Below are positions 44,153 to 52,414 of a stretch of 64,000 bases of DNA, in pieces. Both the position numbers and the translations under genes were made by a program. Numbering within the stretch: position 1 is the stretch's first letter; each line of letters starts with the position of its first letter. The notes under the pieces are model-generated. The model was given only the letters and a program-made list of their open reading frames with translations. It was not told the origin of the DNA and did no database searches. This DNA is from Lachnoclostridium sp. (GTDB lineage: Bacteria > Bacillota > Clostridia > Lachnospirales > Lachnospiraceae), in contig JAMPEB010000008.1 in the NCBI GenBank assembly GCA_023665475.1, forward strand, positions 40,929 through 104,928, in the 5' to 3' direction.

Positions 44153-46258
44153 GTGCAGAAACGAGCGGATTTAAAAACTATTTTGATGGGACTGTCCGCC
44201 CTTTTTATGACAGTACTGTTGTCCGCCTGCGGAAGGGGGGATAGCGAGGAAATCCCTGAAAAAGTCTTTGAGGTGGCTTACTCACAAGAGCAGGAATTCC
44301 GGACACCTGTACAGGTGGCCTGTAATTCGCACAATGCATGGGTCATCACCATTGCAAAGAAAGACCCCATCTATAAATGGACGCCGCAGACCTCGGGGGT
44401 GGAGCAGCTTGAATGGCAGTTGGAAGATGGAAATCATGACCTCATAAATATTGCGGAACGGTGGGGGACATTGTATGTGGAGACGAGGAATCGGGAGTCC
44501 GGCGCTTTTGATATCTATGAATACCGCACAGACGGGACATGGAGAACCATCATGTCCGCCAAGGTGAAAGATTGGGAAATGTATACTGTCATGGGAAGCG
44601 GGTTTTATGTGGATGGCAGTGAAAATGTATACCTTGTGGGCGGGAATAAAGTGCTGCGTTTCAGCGGGGAAGGACAGGAGAGTGGTGCATGGGAATTGCA
44701 GGGTGATGTCTGTCTCTGGATGGAAGATGGCAGCAAACAGATGGAGTGTGTGACGGCGACCGCAGATGAGATTATTCTGTATGAACTGGCGGAGACCGGG
44801 GCAGAGAGGAAGTGGACACGGAAGGCGACTGCCGGAGTGACCCATGGCATTCGGACCGGCAGTGAGGAAACATTGTGTCTGGCAACGGATGGGGAGATTC
44901 TGTTTTTGGACAGGGAGTCCGGCAGTCCGGTGGCGAGAATCGATACAATGAAGTTGGGAGTTTCTTCCGTTCTGTCCGGATATTATGACGAATCCGAGAG
45001 GACATTGCGATTATACGGTTCAGTTGGAAATGGGGACGGTCTGTGCTACAGTTTGTTAAGTGAAAGGGATGCATCTGGGGAACGGAGGATAGAGCTGGTA
45101 TACGGGATGGTGGGAGGAGTGAACAAAGGAGAGACTTCCAGCATATGGAGGGCAATCGCTGCGTTTAATCAGTCCAATCAAGATTATTATGTAACAATTA
45201 AAAGCTATGACAATAATGTCGAACGACTGCATGCGGACATGGCAGCAGGAAACGGACCGGACATTATAGACATGACACATTCCGAATATTATGAATCCTA
45301 TGTGAAAAACGGTTATCTGGAGGATCTGTCCCCCTATCTGGAGCAATCACAGTACAAGGATGACATCATATGGAATATTCTGGATGTTTACAGGATAGAC
45401 AACGGGCTGTATCTTTTCGCGCCGCAGGTCCGGCTGAAGGGAGTGGTAATACATCCGGAATATGAAAATGCCGTGGAGGAGTGGAACCTGAAAACCTTTT
45501 TGGATATGGTTGACCGGAATGGATGGGAGAAGACTCTTTTCGGAGGCAGCCCGGGAAATCCGGAGACGCTATTGCTCTGTTTGTTGAAGGGCAGTCAGGA
45601 TGAGTTGATCGATTGGGAACAAGGGGAAACATTCTTTGATACAGAAGAGTTTGTGGATATGCTGGAGTTGTGCAGGAAATATGCGGAGGTGGATTGGTCG
45701 GATGCGGAAACATGGACTTCCGAAGAGAGAAGGCACAATGCCTTATGTCAGGAAGTACAGTTCGGAGGCTGGTTCTTTACCTACTTAAATTATGTGAGTG
45801 TGTATGGCAGGGAGTATCCCGTTTATGGATATCCCACGCTTTCCGGACAGACTTATGAAGTCCTTGCATGTTCTGATAGCTGCGCTGTCTATTCGGGAAG
45901 TAGTCAAAAAGAGGGAGCATGGGCATTTATAGAGAGCTTGCTATGGGAATCAAACCAGAAGTATAGCGGTATTGTTGACCCCGGATTTCCGATTAGAGGT
46001 TCCGTTTTGAAGGAGCTGGCGGAGGAGTCAAAAGACATGAAGGTAAGAATTGGCGAAGAGATGCTGATGATAACGGATGCCGAGATCCAAATTCTGGAAG
46101 ATATTATTTACAACGGAGAACTGAGCAACGGTATGTTCAATCCGGATATCCTGTCGGTGATAAAGGAAGAGACGGCATCTTACTTTAACGGAGATAAGAG
46201 TGCATGGGATGTGGCACATATCATACAGAACAGAGTGAAACTCATTCTGCAGGAATAA
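44153..46258 (+). CDS. lipoprotein with propeller-like N-terminus and extracellular solute-binding domain
   Basis: 701 residues, GTG start after AAAGGAG. Lipobox LLSAC near residue 26. Residues about 40-310 look like beta-propeller repeats (DIYEYRTDGTWRTI, GSGFYVDGSENVYLVGGNKVLRF). Residues about 320-690 resemble a family 1 solute-binding protein: IAAFNQSNQDYYVTIKSY, LHADMAAGNGPDIIDM, and PEYENAVEEWNLKTFLDMV. No permease or ATPase is adjacent, so this may be a sensor or an orphan binding protein rather than part of a local importer. Confidence 0.7.
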   Translation: MQKRADLKTILMGLSALFMTVLLSACGRGDSEEIPEKVFEVAYSQEQEFRTPVQVACNSHNAWVITIAKKDPIYKWTPQTSGVEQLEWQLEDGNHDLINIAERWGTLYVETRNRESGAFDIYEYRTDGTWRTIMSAKVKDWEMYTVMGSGFYVDGSENVYLVGGNKVLRFSGEGQESGAWELQGDVCLWMEDGSKQMECVTATADEIILYELAETGAERKWTRKATAGVTHGIRTGSEETLCLATDGEILFLDRESGSPVARIDTMKLGVSSVLSGYYDESERTLRLYGSVGNGDGLCYSLLSERDASGERRIELVYGMVGGVNKGETSSIWRAIAAFNQSNQDYYVTIKSYDNNVERLHADMAAGNGPDIIDMTHSEYYESYVKNGYLEDLSPYLEQSQYKDDIIWNILDVYRIDNGLYLFAPQVRLKGVVIHPEYENAVEEWNLKTFLDMVDRNGWEKTLFGGSPGNPETLLLCLLKGSQDELIDWEQGETFFDTEEFVDMLELCRKYAEVDWSDAETWTSEERRHNALCQEVQFGGWFFTYLNYVSVYGREYPVYGYPTLSGQTYEVLACSDSCAVYSGSSQKEGAWAFIESLLWESNQKYSGIVDPGFPIRGSVLKELAEESKDMKVRIGEEMLMITDAEIQILEDIIYNGELSNGMFNPDILSVIKEETASYFNGDKSAWDVAHIIQNRVKLILQE

Positions 46259-46307
46259 CAGGGTGGTGTGAGCCATCTGCGGAAGGACAGGGAATTGCGC
46301 CGCCCCC

Positions 46308-46336
46308 TTGCTTTTTCAAAAAATCAGTATTATAAT
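46308..46336 (+). promoter_or_regulatory. promoter of the FMN riboswitch-ribU transcript
   Basis: TTGCTT, 17-nt spacer, TATAAT, about 10 nt before the riboswitch begins. Confidence 0.6.
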
Positions 46337-46352
46337 AGACCAAACATAAGAA

Positions 46353-46521
46353 TTCTTCGGGGTTGGGTGCAATTCCCTACTGGCGGTAAAGTCCGCGACC
46401 CGTGGGACACATTTTCGCAGCGGTTTTGTAAGCATTTGACAGATTACGGGATGCGGAGATGGTTTCATGGCTGACCCGGTGCAAGTCCGGGACCAACAGT
46501 AAAGTCTGGATGAAAGAAGAA
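46353..46521 (+). promoter_or_regulatory. FMN riboswitch (RFN element)
   Basis: Contains the conserved core: TTCTTCGGGGTTGGGTGCAA, TTCCCTACTGGCGGTAAAG, GTCCGCGACCCG, a variable arm, then CCCGGTGCAAGTCCGGGACC and AACAGTAAAGTCTGGATGAA, ending GAAGAA which closes P1 with TTCTTC. Binds FMN and reduces expression of the riboflavin transporter downstream. Confidence 0.96.
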
Positions 46522-46546
46522 TAACAGATGCTATTTTATGCGTGTT

Positions 46547-46638
46547 ACGCCTCGATGTAAGAAACCGAAACAGGATGGCAGACGCCGGTATGGCTGAACC
46601 TGCTATCCACTGACGGTTTCCAAGGTCGGGGCGTTTTT
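46547..46638 (+). terminator. riboswitch-controlled terminator
   Basis: ACGCCTCGA (46547-46555) pairs with TCGGGGCGT (46626-46634) followed by TTTTT. Inside are GAAACCG/CGGTTTC and a smaller stem. A branched intrinsic terminator fitting FMN-dependent attenuation. Confidence 0.65.
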
Positions 46639-46650
46639 CATACTGATTTG

Positions 46651-46674
46651 AGCCGCTAAAGCGGCATGGAGGAT
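46651..46674 (+). repeat. GC-rich hairpin abutting the ribU ribosome-binding site
   Basis: GCCGCTAAAGCGGC followed by ATGGAGG, the Shine-Dalgarno site for the GTG start at 46679. Confidence 0.6.
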
Positions 46675-46678
46675 TTTT

Positions 46679-47464
46679 GTGTTTACGATTACCTATCAAC
46701 AAGTGAAAGAAAAGGAGACAACGACAATGACGAAACTGATGAATGATGTAGTAAAAAACCTGACTTTTGTATTGGGCTTTCTGGCAGTGATATTGGCGCT
46801 GTTTGTGATTGCCCTGCTTTTGGAGAAAGCGGCAATGAAAAAGAGAGGAGTGAAGGAGCCGGTCTTTACCACCAGAAAAATGGCAATGATAGGCATGTTT
46901 TCCGCAATCGCCATGATTTTGCATCTCTTTGACTTTCCCCTGTTCTTCGCACCCGGTTTTTATAAGCTGGATTTCAGCGAGATTCCCATTCTGGTGGGAA
47001 CATTTGCCTTTGGTCCCGCGGCGGGGGTGATGATGGAGTTTATCAAAATCCTTTTAAAGCTGTGTATAAAGGGCACAAACACGGCATTTGTGGGGGATTT
47101 GGCGAATTTTGCCGTGGGCTGCAGCTTTATCCTGCCGGCGTCCACCGTTTATGCTTTCGGAAAAAGCAAAAAGAGCGCAATAATGGCATGCGTGGTGGGA
47201 ACCTTGGTGATTACCGTCTTCGGAACGGCATTTAACGCCGTTTATCTTCTGCCCGCCTATGACAAAATGGGCATGATGCCGATAGAAACAGCCATACAGC
47301 AGGGAGCGAAGGTCAATCCCCTTGTAAGTGAGGGCAGCATATGGAGCTTTGTGGCGGCGTGCGTGGCGCCTTTAAATCTGCTGAAGGGGATAGTGGTGTC
47401 TGCGGTCACCATGTTTATTTACAAACCTTTAAGCCCGATTATCAAGACGGGGCAGAAGCTGTAA
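46679..47464 (+). CDS. ribU: riboflavin ECF transporter S component
   Basis: 261 residues with about six helices. The substrate-specific subunit of an energy-coupling-factor importer for riboflavin: FFAPGFYKLDFSEIPILVGT, AFGPAAGVMMEFIKILLK and GTAFNAVYLLPAY are RibU-like. Preceded by an FMN riboswitch. Two starts are plausible: GTG 46679 after GGAGG (46668-46672), or ATG 46727 (MTKLMNDVVK) after AAGGAGA; the extension adds 16 residues. No ECF ATPases lie nearby, so it uses a shared module elsewhere. Confidence 0.9.
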   Translation: MFTITYQQVKEKETTTMTKLMNDVVKNLTFVLGFLAVILALFVIALLLEKAAMKKRGVKEPVFTTRKMAMIGMFSAIAMILHLFDFPLFFAPGFYKLDFSEIPILVGTFAFGPAAGVMMEFIKILLKLCIKGTNTAFVGDLANFAVGCSFILPASTVYAFGKSKKSAIMACVVGTLVITVFGTAFNAVYLLPAYDKMGMMPIETAIQQGAKVNPLVSEGSIWSFVAACVAPLNLLKGIVVSAVTMFIYKPLSPIIKTGQKL

Positions 47465-47494
47465 AATTAATATATTAAGATTTTTATAAGGTAG

Positions 47495-47523
47495 TTGACA
47501 GCCCTAATGGATTATTGTATTAT
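47495..47523 (+). promoter_or_regulatory. promoter of the MacB/YknXYZ-like exporter operon
   Basis: TTGACA, exactly 17-nt spacer, TATTAT; about 50 nt before the ATPase start. Confidence 0.7.
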
Positions 47524-47572
47524 GCATTTAGAACAATAGAACAAACCGACAGTAAGGAGCAGAGTTATTGTT

Positions 47573-48292
47573 ATGAGTGCATTAGTGGAAATAAGGGATA
47601 TGTGTAAGGTTTACAATCCCGGTGAAAATGAAGTGCGGGCGCTTGACCATGTGAGCGTGGACATTGCGGAAGGGGAATTTGTGGCCATCATAGGGCAGTC
47701 GGGGAGCGGCAAATCCACTCTGATGAATATGCTGGGCTGTCTGGATGTACCTACCAGCGGTATTTACCGGTTGCACGGGCAGGATGTGTCCCATTTGAGC
47801 GATGATGAGCTTTCGGACATCCGCAACCGTGAAATAGGCTTTATTTTTCAGGGTTTTAACCTGATTCCCAGCCTGACCGCACTGGAAAATGTGGAGCTTC
47901 CCCTGATATACAGGGGCGTAGGCAGAAAAGAGAGGCAGGAGCTGTCCGGCAGAGCCCTTGAAAAAGTGGGACTGGGGCACCGCATGGAGCATAAACCGGC
48001 GGAAATGTCCGGCGGACAACAGCAGAGAGTGGCGATTGCCAGAGCCATAGCGCAGGCGCCTCCCGTGATTTTGGCCGACGAGCCAACGGGTAATCTGGAT
48101 TCCAATTCCAGCAGGGAGATTATGGGTATTCTGCGGGAGTTACATAGCGAGGGCCGAACCGTGATACTGATTACCCATGATAACGATATTGCGGCACAGG
48201 CAAAACGGGTCATCAAGATAAAGGACGGTCATGTGGAATCGGATTCCGCAAACGGGGAATTTGCAGAGACCGGATACGGGCAGGAGGGATAG
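47573..48292 (+). CDS. MacB/LolD-type ABC transporter ATPase
   Basis: 239 residues. Walker A GQSGSGKSTLMNMLG, Q-loop GFIFQGFNLIPSLTALENV, signature MSGGQQQRVAIARAIA, Walker B VILADEPTGNLDSNSS and the H-loop THDNDIA are intact. Powers a tripartite-like exporter with the membrane-fusion-like protein and permease that follow, the YknY position in Gram-positive YknXYZ-type systems. Confidence 0.92.
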   Translation: MSALVEIRDMCKVYNPGENEVRALDHVSVDIAEGEFVAIIGQSGSGKSTLMNMLGCLDVPTSGIYRLHGQDVSHLSDDELSDIRNREIGFIFQGFNLIPSLTALENVELPLIYRGVGRKERQELSGRALEKVGLGHRMEHKPAEMSGGQQQRVAIARAIAQAPPVILADEPTGNLDSNSSREIMGILRELHSEGRTVILITHDNDIAAQAKRVIKIKDGHVESDSANGEFAETGYGQEG

Positions 48293-48296
48293 CGTC

Positions 48297-49814
48297 ATGG
48301 CAGAAGAGAAAGTAAAGAAAAAGAAGAAAAAAACACGCGTTATTATTGCGGTTGTGATTGCGGTACTGATTATCATACGGGTGGTGAGCTGTGCCTTTTC
48401 CCAGAGCGGGGGGGCAGTCGTCACCACCGCCAAAGCGGAGAGGGGGGACTTACAGGAGAGTATTTCCACCAGCGGCACCGTGGCGGGAGAGGAGGTCAAG
48501 GTTCTCTTTTCCCCGGTAAACGGCAGGGTGGACCGGGTTGAGGTAGCTGCCGGAGACGCCGTGTCGGAGGGGGACTTGTTGATCAGTTTCGATATGGAGG
48601 AAATGGAGAAAAATCTGCAGCAGGCGACCCTTCAGCATGATAAGAGCAGCGCGGCTTATCAGGGAGCGGCGGCGGACAGTGCCGAGGGCGCGGGAAAGTA
48701 CGCCGAGGCGGACGCAAGCCTGAAGGCATTGGAAAGCCGGATTGCGGATTATAAGGCGCATATAAGGGAATTGCAGAGAACCTTGGACGACAGCCTGCGG
48801 GGCACCGGCAACGCTCTGGCGGAGCAGAGACGCGACTTGGAGAAGGAATTGTCTGAGAAGAAGGAGGAACTCTCACAGCTTCAGTCGGATTCCGAAAGCG
48901 TAAGCTCGGGGAACGCCAGCGAGGCGGAAAATCCTTTGACTCCGGAACAGCAGAAGTTGAACAAAAGAATAGAGGAGATAAACGACGAACTTTCCCAGAA
49001 TTCCTATCTGCAAAGCGTTTATTCCAACTCGGACTATGTGGCGGAGCTGAAAGCGGCGATTGAGGATGAGCAGGAGAATCTTGCAAGGTGCGAGGAAGAA
49101 AAGGCGAAAATGGAGAGCCAGAAAGCGACGGGAGAGTCAAAGACCATGGACGCCTATGATAAAAAGCAGTCCGCCGCAGACAAGGAACTGGCGGAAATCA
49201 GCTATGAGGAAGCCAAGGAGGCGTATGAGGCGGCTTCGATCGGAATCCGCGCGGATTTTGACGGAATCGTCACAGAGTGTACCGCTGTTGCGGGCAGCGC
49301 CGTTACCGACGGAATGCAGCTTTTAAAGCTGGAGAGCAGCGGGGAAGTGAAAGTGTCCTTCAATGCCTCCAAATATGATGTGGAAAAATTAAAAACGGGA
49401 CAGAAAGCGGATGTGACGATTTCGGGGAAGGTATATGAAGGTGAAGTCAGCAAAATCAACCGCATGGCGTCCGCGGCGGGCAATTCCACCACCCCTATGG
49501 TAGGAGTGGAAGTTCATTTGTTAAGTCCCGATGACGCCATTATCTTAGGATTGGACGCAAAGCTGACGATTTACACCGGCAAGGCGGAAAACGCCCTGTT
49601 AATCCCTGTTGAAGCCGTCAATGCCGATAAGAACGGGGACTTCCTGTACATAGTGGAAGACGCTAAGGTTGTGAGGCGTGATATTATCTGCGGCATTTCC
49701 ACGGACACTTATACGGAAGTGCTGGAGGGAATCACGGAAGCGGATGAGATTATCCTTACGGCTTACACCTCCTTGGAGGAAGGAATGCCTGTGACGGTTC
49801 TTCCGCAGTCTTAA
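48297..49814 (+). CDS. membrane-fusion/HlyD-like subunit of the exporter
   Basis: 505 residues. Lys-rich N-terminus, one membrane anchor (VIIAVVIAVLIIIRVVSCAF), a lipoyl/barrel-sandwich half (GEEVKVLFSPVNGRVDRVEV), a long coiled coil (about residues 105-310, repeated Glu/Lys/Leu heptads), then the second half (ASIGIRADFDGIVTECTAVAG) and beta-barrel region. YknX/MacA-like. Starts 4 nt after the ATPase stop codon. Confidence 0.83.
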   Translation: MAEEKVKKKKKKTRVIIAVVIAVLIIIRVVSCAFSQSGGAVVTTAKAERGDLQESISTSGTVAGEEVKVLFSPVNGRVDRVEVAAGDAVSEGDLLISFDMEEMEKNLQQATLQHDKSSAAYQGAAADSAEGAGKYAEADASLKALESRIADYKAHIRELQRTLDDSLRGTGNALAEQRRDLEKELSEKKEELSQLQSDSESVSSGNASEAENPLTPEQQKLNKRIEEINDELSQNSYLQSVYSNSDYVAELKAAIEDEQENLARCEEEKAKMESQKATGESKTMDAYDKKQSAADKELAEISYEEAKEAYEAASIGIRADFDGIVTECTAVAGSAVTDGMQLLKLESSGEVKVSFNASKYDVEKLKTGQKADVTISGKVYEGEVSKINRMASAAGNSTTPMVGVEVHLLSPDDAIILGLDAKLTIYTGKAENALLIPVEAVNADKNGDFLYIVEDAKVVRRDIICGISTDTYTEVLEGITEADEIILTAYTSLEEGMPVTVLPQS

Positions 49815-49848
49815 AAAGTGCTTTTTAACAGGAAATCGGGGTATTATT

Positions 49849-51063
49849 ATGACACAGATATGGGAATATGTAAAAATAGCTCTGATGAACATTAAGAGCA
49901 ATAAAGGCCGCTCTTTTCTCACCATGCTGGGCATTATCATCGGTATTTCCTCCGTGATTATGATTATTTCCATCGGAAACGGGGTAAAGTCCGGCATTAA
50001 CAGTGAGCTTAACAGCATGGCGGGAGGGCAGATTTATATTTATGCCAACGGAAACAATGACGATGGCATTGCGTTGGAATTTACGGATGAAGATATGGAC
50101 GCGATCATGGAGAAAGTGCCCCATGTGAAAGCGGTAACGCCCCAATGGGGATTCGGCGGAAGTGCAATAGGCAAAAAGGGTGTTTTTTATGCCTCCGCCA
50201 CATTCGGCATGCCGGGTCTGGAATATACCAGCAACGACCCTTTGGTGAAGGGCAGATATTTTAACGAAAATGATTATTATTCCGCGAATAAGGTGTGTAT
50301 TATCACCGAGAGCAGCGCAAGAACCCTTTTTGGCAATACCAATGTGCTGGGGATGACTTTTGATTTTGATTTGTACGGCGTGACGCAGGAATTTACCATC
50401 ATAGGCATCAGAAAGGATAATGCCTCCACTCTCTCGGGGATGATGAACGGAGATACCGTGACCATGGAGGCGCCGCTGTCCGTAGTGTCCTCCACCTATG
50501 GCTTTTATGTAAGCATGACGGATTTGCTGATTGTCAGCGACGGCGCGGAATATGCCTCACAGGTGGCGGCGGATGTGGTGCGTCTGATGGAAAACAGGCA
50601 TGATGTGAGGGGAAAAAATGCCATAGGGCTTCAAAACTTTAATGATATTTTGAGCCAGATGAATGAAATTTTAAGTTATATCACGATTTTTGTGGTGTTT
50701 GTGGCGGCGATTTCCCTTTTGGTGGGCGGCATCGGCGTTATGAATATCATGTTGGTTTCCGTGACGGAGAGAACCCGGGAAATCGGTATCCGCAAATCTC
50801 TGGGAGCGCGCACGGGCTCCATATTGATGCAGTTTTTGGCGGAATCCGCCATTATCACACTGCTGGGCGGCATCATAGGCATTCTCATCGGCTGGGCGGG
50901 GGCATACGGTGTCTGTAGCCTGATTGGGTTCACCGCCAAGGTCAGCGTGGGAACGGTGCTGGGGGCAAGCCTTTTTTCCTCCGCGGTGGGAATTTTCTTT
51001 GGCATCTATCCGGCAAAGAAAGCTGCGAAGCTCAGCCCCATTGAGGCGCTGCGGCATGAGTAG
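49849..51063 (+). CDS. MacB-like ABC transporter permease
   Basis: 404 residues. N-terminal helix (FLTMLGIIIGISSVIMIIS), a large extracellular MacB_PCD domain (about 40-265), then three C-terminal helices of the FtsX domain (ISLLVGGIGVMNIMLVSVTE ... IGIRKSLGARTGSI). Completes an exporter for peptides, lipids or drugs; substrate unknown. The stop codon overlaps the first base of a hairpin. Confidence 0.9.
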   Translation: MTQIWEYVKIALMNIKSNKGRSFLTMLGIIIGISSVIMIISIGNGVKSGINSELNSMAGGQIYIYANGNNDDGIALEFTDEDMDAIMEKVPHVKAVTPQWGFGGSAIGKKGVFYASATFGMPGLEYTSNDPLVKGRYFNENDYYSANKVCIITESSARTLFGNTNVLGMTFDFDLYGVTQEFTIIGIRKDNASTLSGMMNGDTVTMEAPLSVVSSTYGFYVSMTDLLIVSDGAEYASQVAADVVRLMENRHDVRGKNAIGLQNFNDILSQMNEILSYITIFVVFVAAISLLVGGIGVMNIMLVSVTERTREIGIRKSLGARTGSILMQFLAESAIITLLGGIIGILIGWAGAYGVCSLIGFTAKVSVGTVLGASLFSSAVGIFFGIYPAKKAAKLSPIEALRHE

Positions 51064-51171
51064 ATTGAAAAATCAAAGATTTTTCAATCCGAAATTTGTG
51101 CTTGCGCCCAAATTTCCGGGTTGTGGCAAGAGCTTCACGCCGAAGAATGCCTTGAAGGGCAGGCATTCTTC
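51063..51171. repeat. triple hairpin at the exporter permease stop codon
   Basis: GATTGAAAAATC-aaa-GATTTTTCAATC (51063-51089); GAAATTTG...CAAATTTC (51091-51116); GAAGAATGCC...GGCATTCTTC (51142-51171). The first two resemble the 78-nt elements before ispD and the trigger-factor-like gene and the block at 12213-12271; the third matches the GAAGAA...TTCTTC hairpins after flp and secA. Confidence 0.8.
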
Positions 51172-51253
51172 ATAGGCCGACTTGTTAGCTTTGGGATTAG
51201 AGGTTCCGCAGAGCAAAATCATGAAAGGTAGCGTGAGAAGCCCGAAGAATGGC

Positions 51254-51322
51254 TTGCAATTTAGGGTAAAGTATATTAAAATAGGTAACAGCAGAAAAGC
51301 ACCTACGCTTGTGGGTGCTTTT
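51254..51322 (+). promoter_or_regulatory. promoter with 5'-leader hairpin before the YcxB-like gene
   Basis: TTGCAA (51254-51259), 17-nt spacer, TAAAAT (51277-51282). The stem AAAAGCACC...GGTGCTTTT (51295-51322) lies right at the expected transcript 5' end. It could be a terminator for the upstream operon or a 5' stabilising stem. Confidence 0.5.
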
Positions 51323-51361
51323 AAATAAATCGTGATATAACAAAACGAGGGAAGTGAGTTT

Positions 51362-51838
51362 ATGGTGGAACTGGATATCAAGATTGAGGCAGCGGATTTG
51401 TATGATTATAATCTGCGGCATGCCTATCACAGCGCGGCAGGGCTGATGGGAAGTATTCTGGGAGCGCTGATGGCAGTGGTGGGAATCGGCAGCAGGCAGT
51501 GGATTTATCTGATTGGAGGCGCCGCTCTGCTTTTGTATCTTCCATGGACCTTGTTTATCAAATGTAAGCAGCAGGCTCTCGCCAATCCGGCTTTTCAAGA
51601 ACCGTTACATTATGTGCTGGACGATGAGGGAATCTCCGTTTCTCAGGGCGAGGCAAAAGATACCCAGAGATGGGAGGATATGGTAAAGGCTGTTTCCACC
51701 TCCCGCAGTATCATTGTATATACATCTAAGGCAAATGCCACTATCTTTCCCAGAAAACAGATGGGGGAGAAGACCGTCGGCGTGATAGAGTGCATTTCCA
51801 CCCATATGCCCCCGGCAAAAGTGAAAATCCGCTGGTAA
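51362..51838 (+). CDS. YcxB-like membrane protein
   Basis: 158 residues. Two helices (AAGLMGSILGALMAVVGIG and WIYLIGGAALLLYLPWTLF) then a cytoplasmic C-terminal domain (LDDEGISVSQGEAKDTQRWEDMVKAVST...YTSKANATIFPRKQM) typical of YcxB-like proteins. Function unknown. Start after GGGAAGTGAG. Probably co-transcribed with tsaE. Confidence 0.7.
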   Translation: MVELDIKIEAADLYDYNLRHAYHSAAGLMGSILGALMAVVGIGSRQWIYLIGGAALLLYLPWTLFIKCKQQALANPAFQEPLHYVLDDEGISVSQGEAKDTQRWEDMVKAVSTSRSIIVYTSKANATIFPRKQMGEKTVGVIECISTHMPPAKVKIRW

Positions 51839-51870
51839 AAACGGCAGAGAGGAAACAGGCATAAGCGAAG

Positions 51871-52374
51871 TTGAAAACCATTAAAATAACGGATGTAATT
51901 AAAAAAGAGGAACCGAACCGGGAACCGCAGGCAGTCCTAAAGCTGCCTGTCATCTTGGAAAGCGCCGGACCGCAGGAGACATTTGCCCTGGGGGAGCAAA
52001 TCGGCAGGACATGCAGTCCGGGAGATATCTGGCTTCTTGAAGGTGACTTGGGTGTAGGTAAAACCGTATTTACGCAGGGCGTGGCAAAGGGACTCGGCAT
52101 CACGGGGCCCGTGACCAGCCCCACATTTACCATTCTGCAGATATATGAGGAAGGGCGTATGCCTTTTTATCACTTTGATGTGTACCGCATCGGAGATTTG
52201 GAGGAAATGGAGGAAATCGGTTACGAGGATTGTTTTTATGGGGAAGGGCTGTGCCTGATTGAGTGGGGAGATTTGATCAGGGAGCTTTTGCCGGAGCATT
52301 ATTACCGAATTACAATGGAAAAGGAACTGTCAAAGGGCTTTGCCTACCGCCGCATCACGATACGGCGAATTTGA
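51871..52374 (+). CDS. tsaE: tRNA t6A synthesis ATPase TsaE
   Basis: 167 residues as written. Walker A LEGDLGVGKTVFTQGVAKGL, switch-like SPTFTILQIYE and HFDVYRI are TsaE signatures; it works with TsaB and TsaD in making threonylcarbamoyl-adenosine in tRNA. The start is unclear: TTG 51871 is the first usable codon after an in-frame stop at 51862, giving an approximately 30-residue N-terminal extension over the usual TsaE; a later TTG (51955) is another option. tsaB follows 41 nt later. Confidence 0.85.
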   Translation: MKTIKITDVIKKEEPNREPQAVLKLPVILESAGPQETFALGEQIGRTCSPGDIWLLEGDLGVGKTVFTQGVAKGLGITGPVTSPTFTILQIYEEGRMPFYHFDVYRIGDLEEMEEIGYEDCFYGEGLCLIEWGDLIRELLPEHYYRITMEKELSKGFAYRRITIRRI

Positions 52375-52411
52375 GCCGCCGGAGTAAAAAGGCGGCGAAT
52401 CATGGAGGATT
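52375..52411 (+). repeat. GC-rich hairpin abutting the tsaB ribosome-binding site
   Basis: GCCGCCGGAGTAAAAAGGCGGC stem-loop (GCCGCC/GGCGGC) followed by GAATCATGGAGG, then the tsaB ATG at 52415. Confidence 0.6.
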
Positions 52412-52414
52412 AGC

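Noticed and set aside
51871..51960. Frameshift or truncation at the tsaE start
   Set aside because: The lack of ATG is better explained by a TTG start; the conserved TsaE core is intact.
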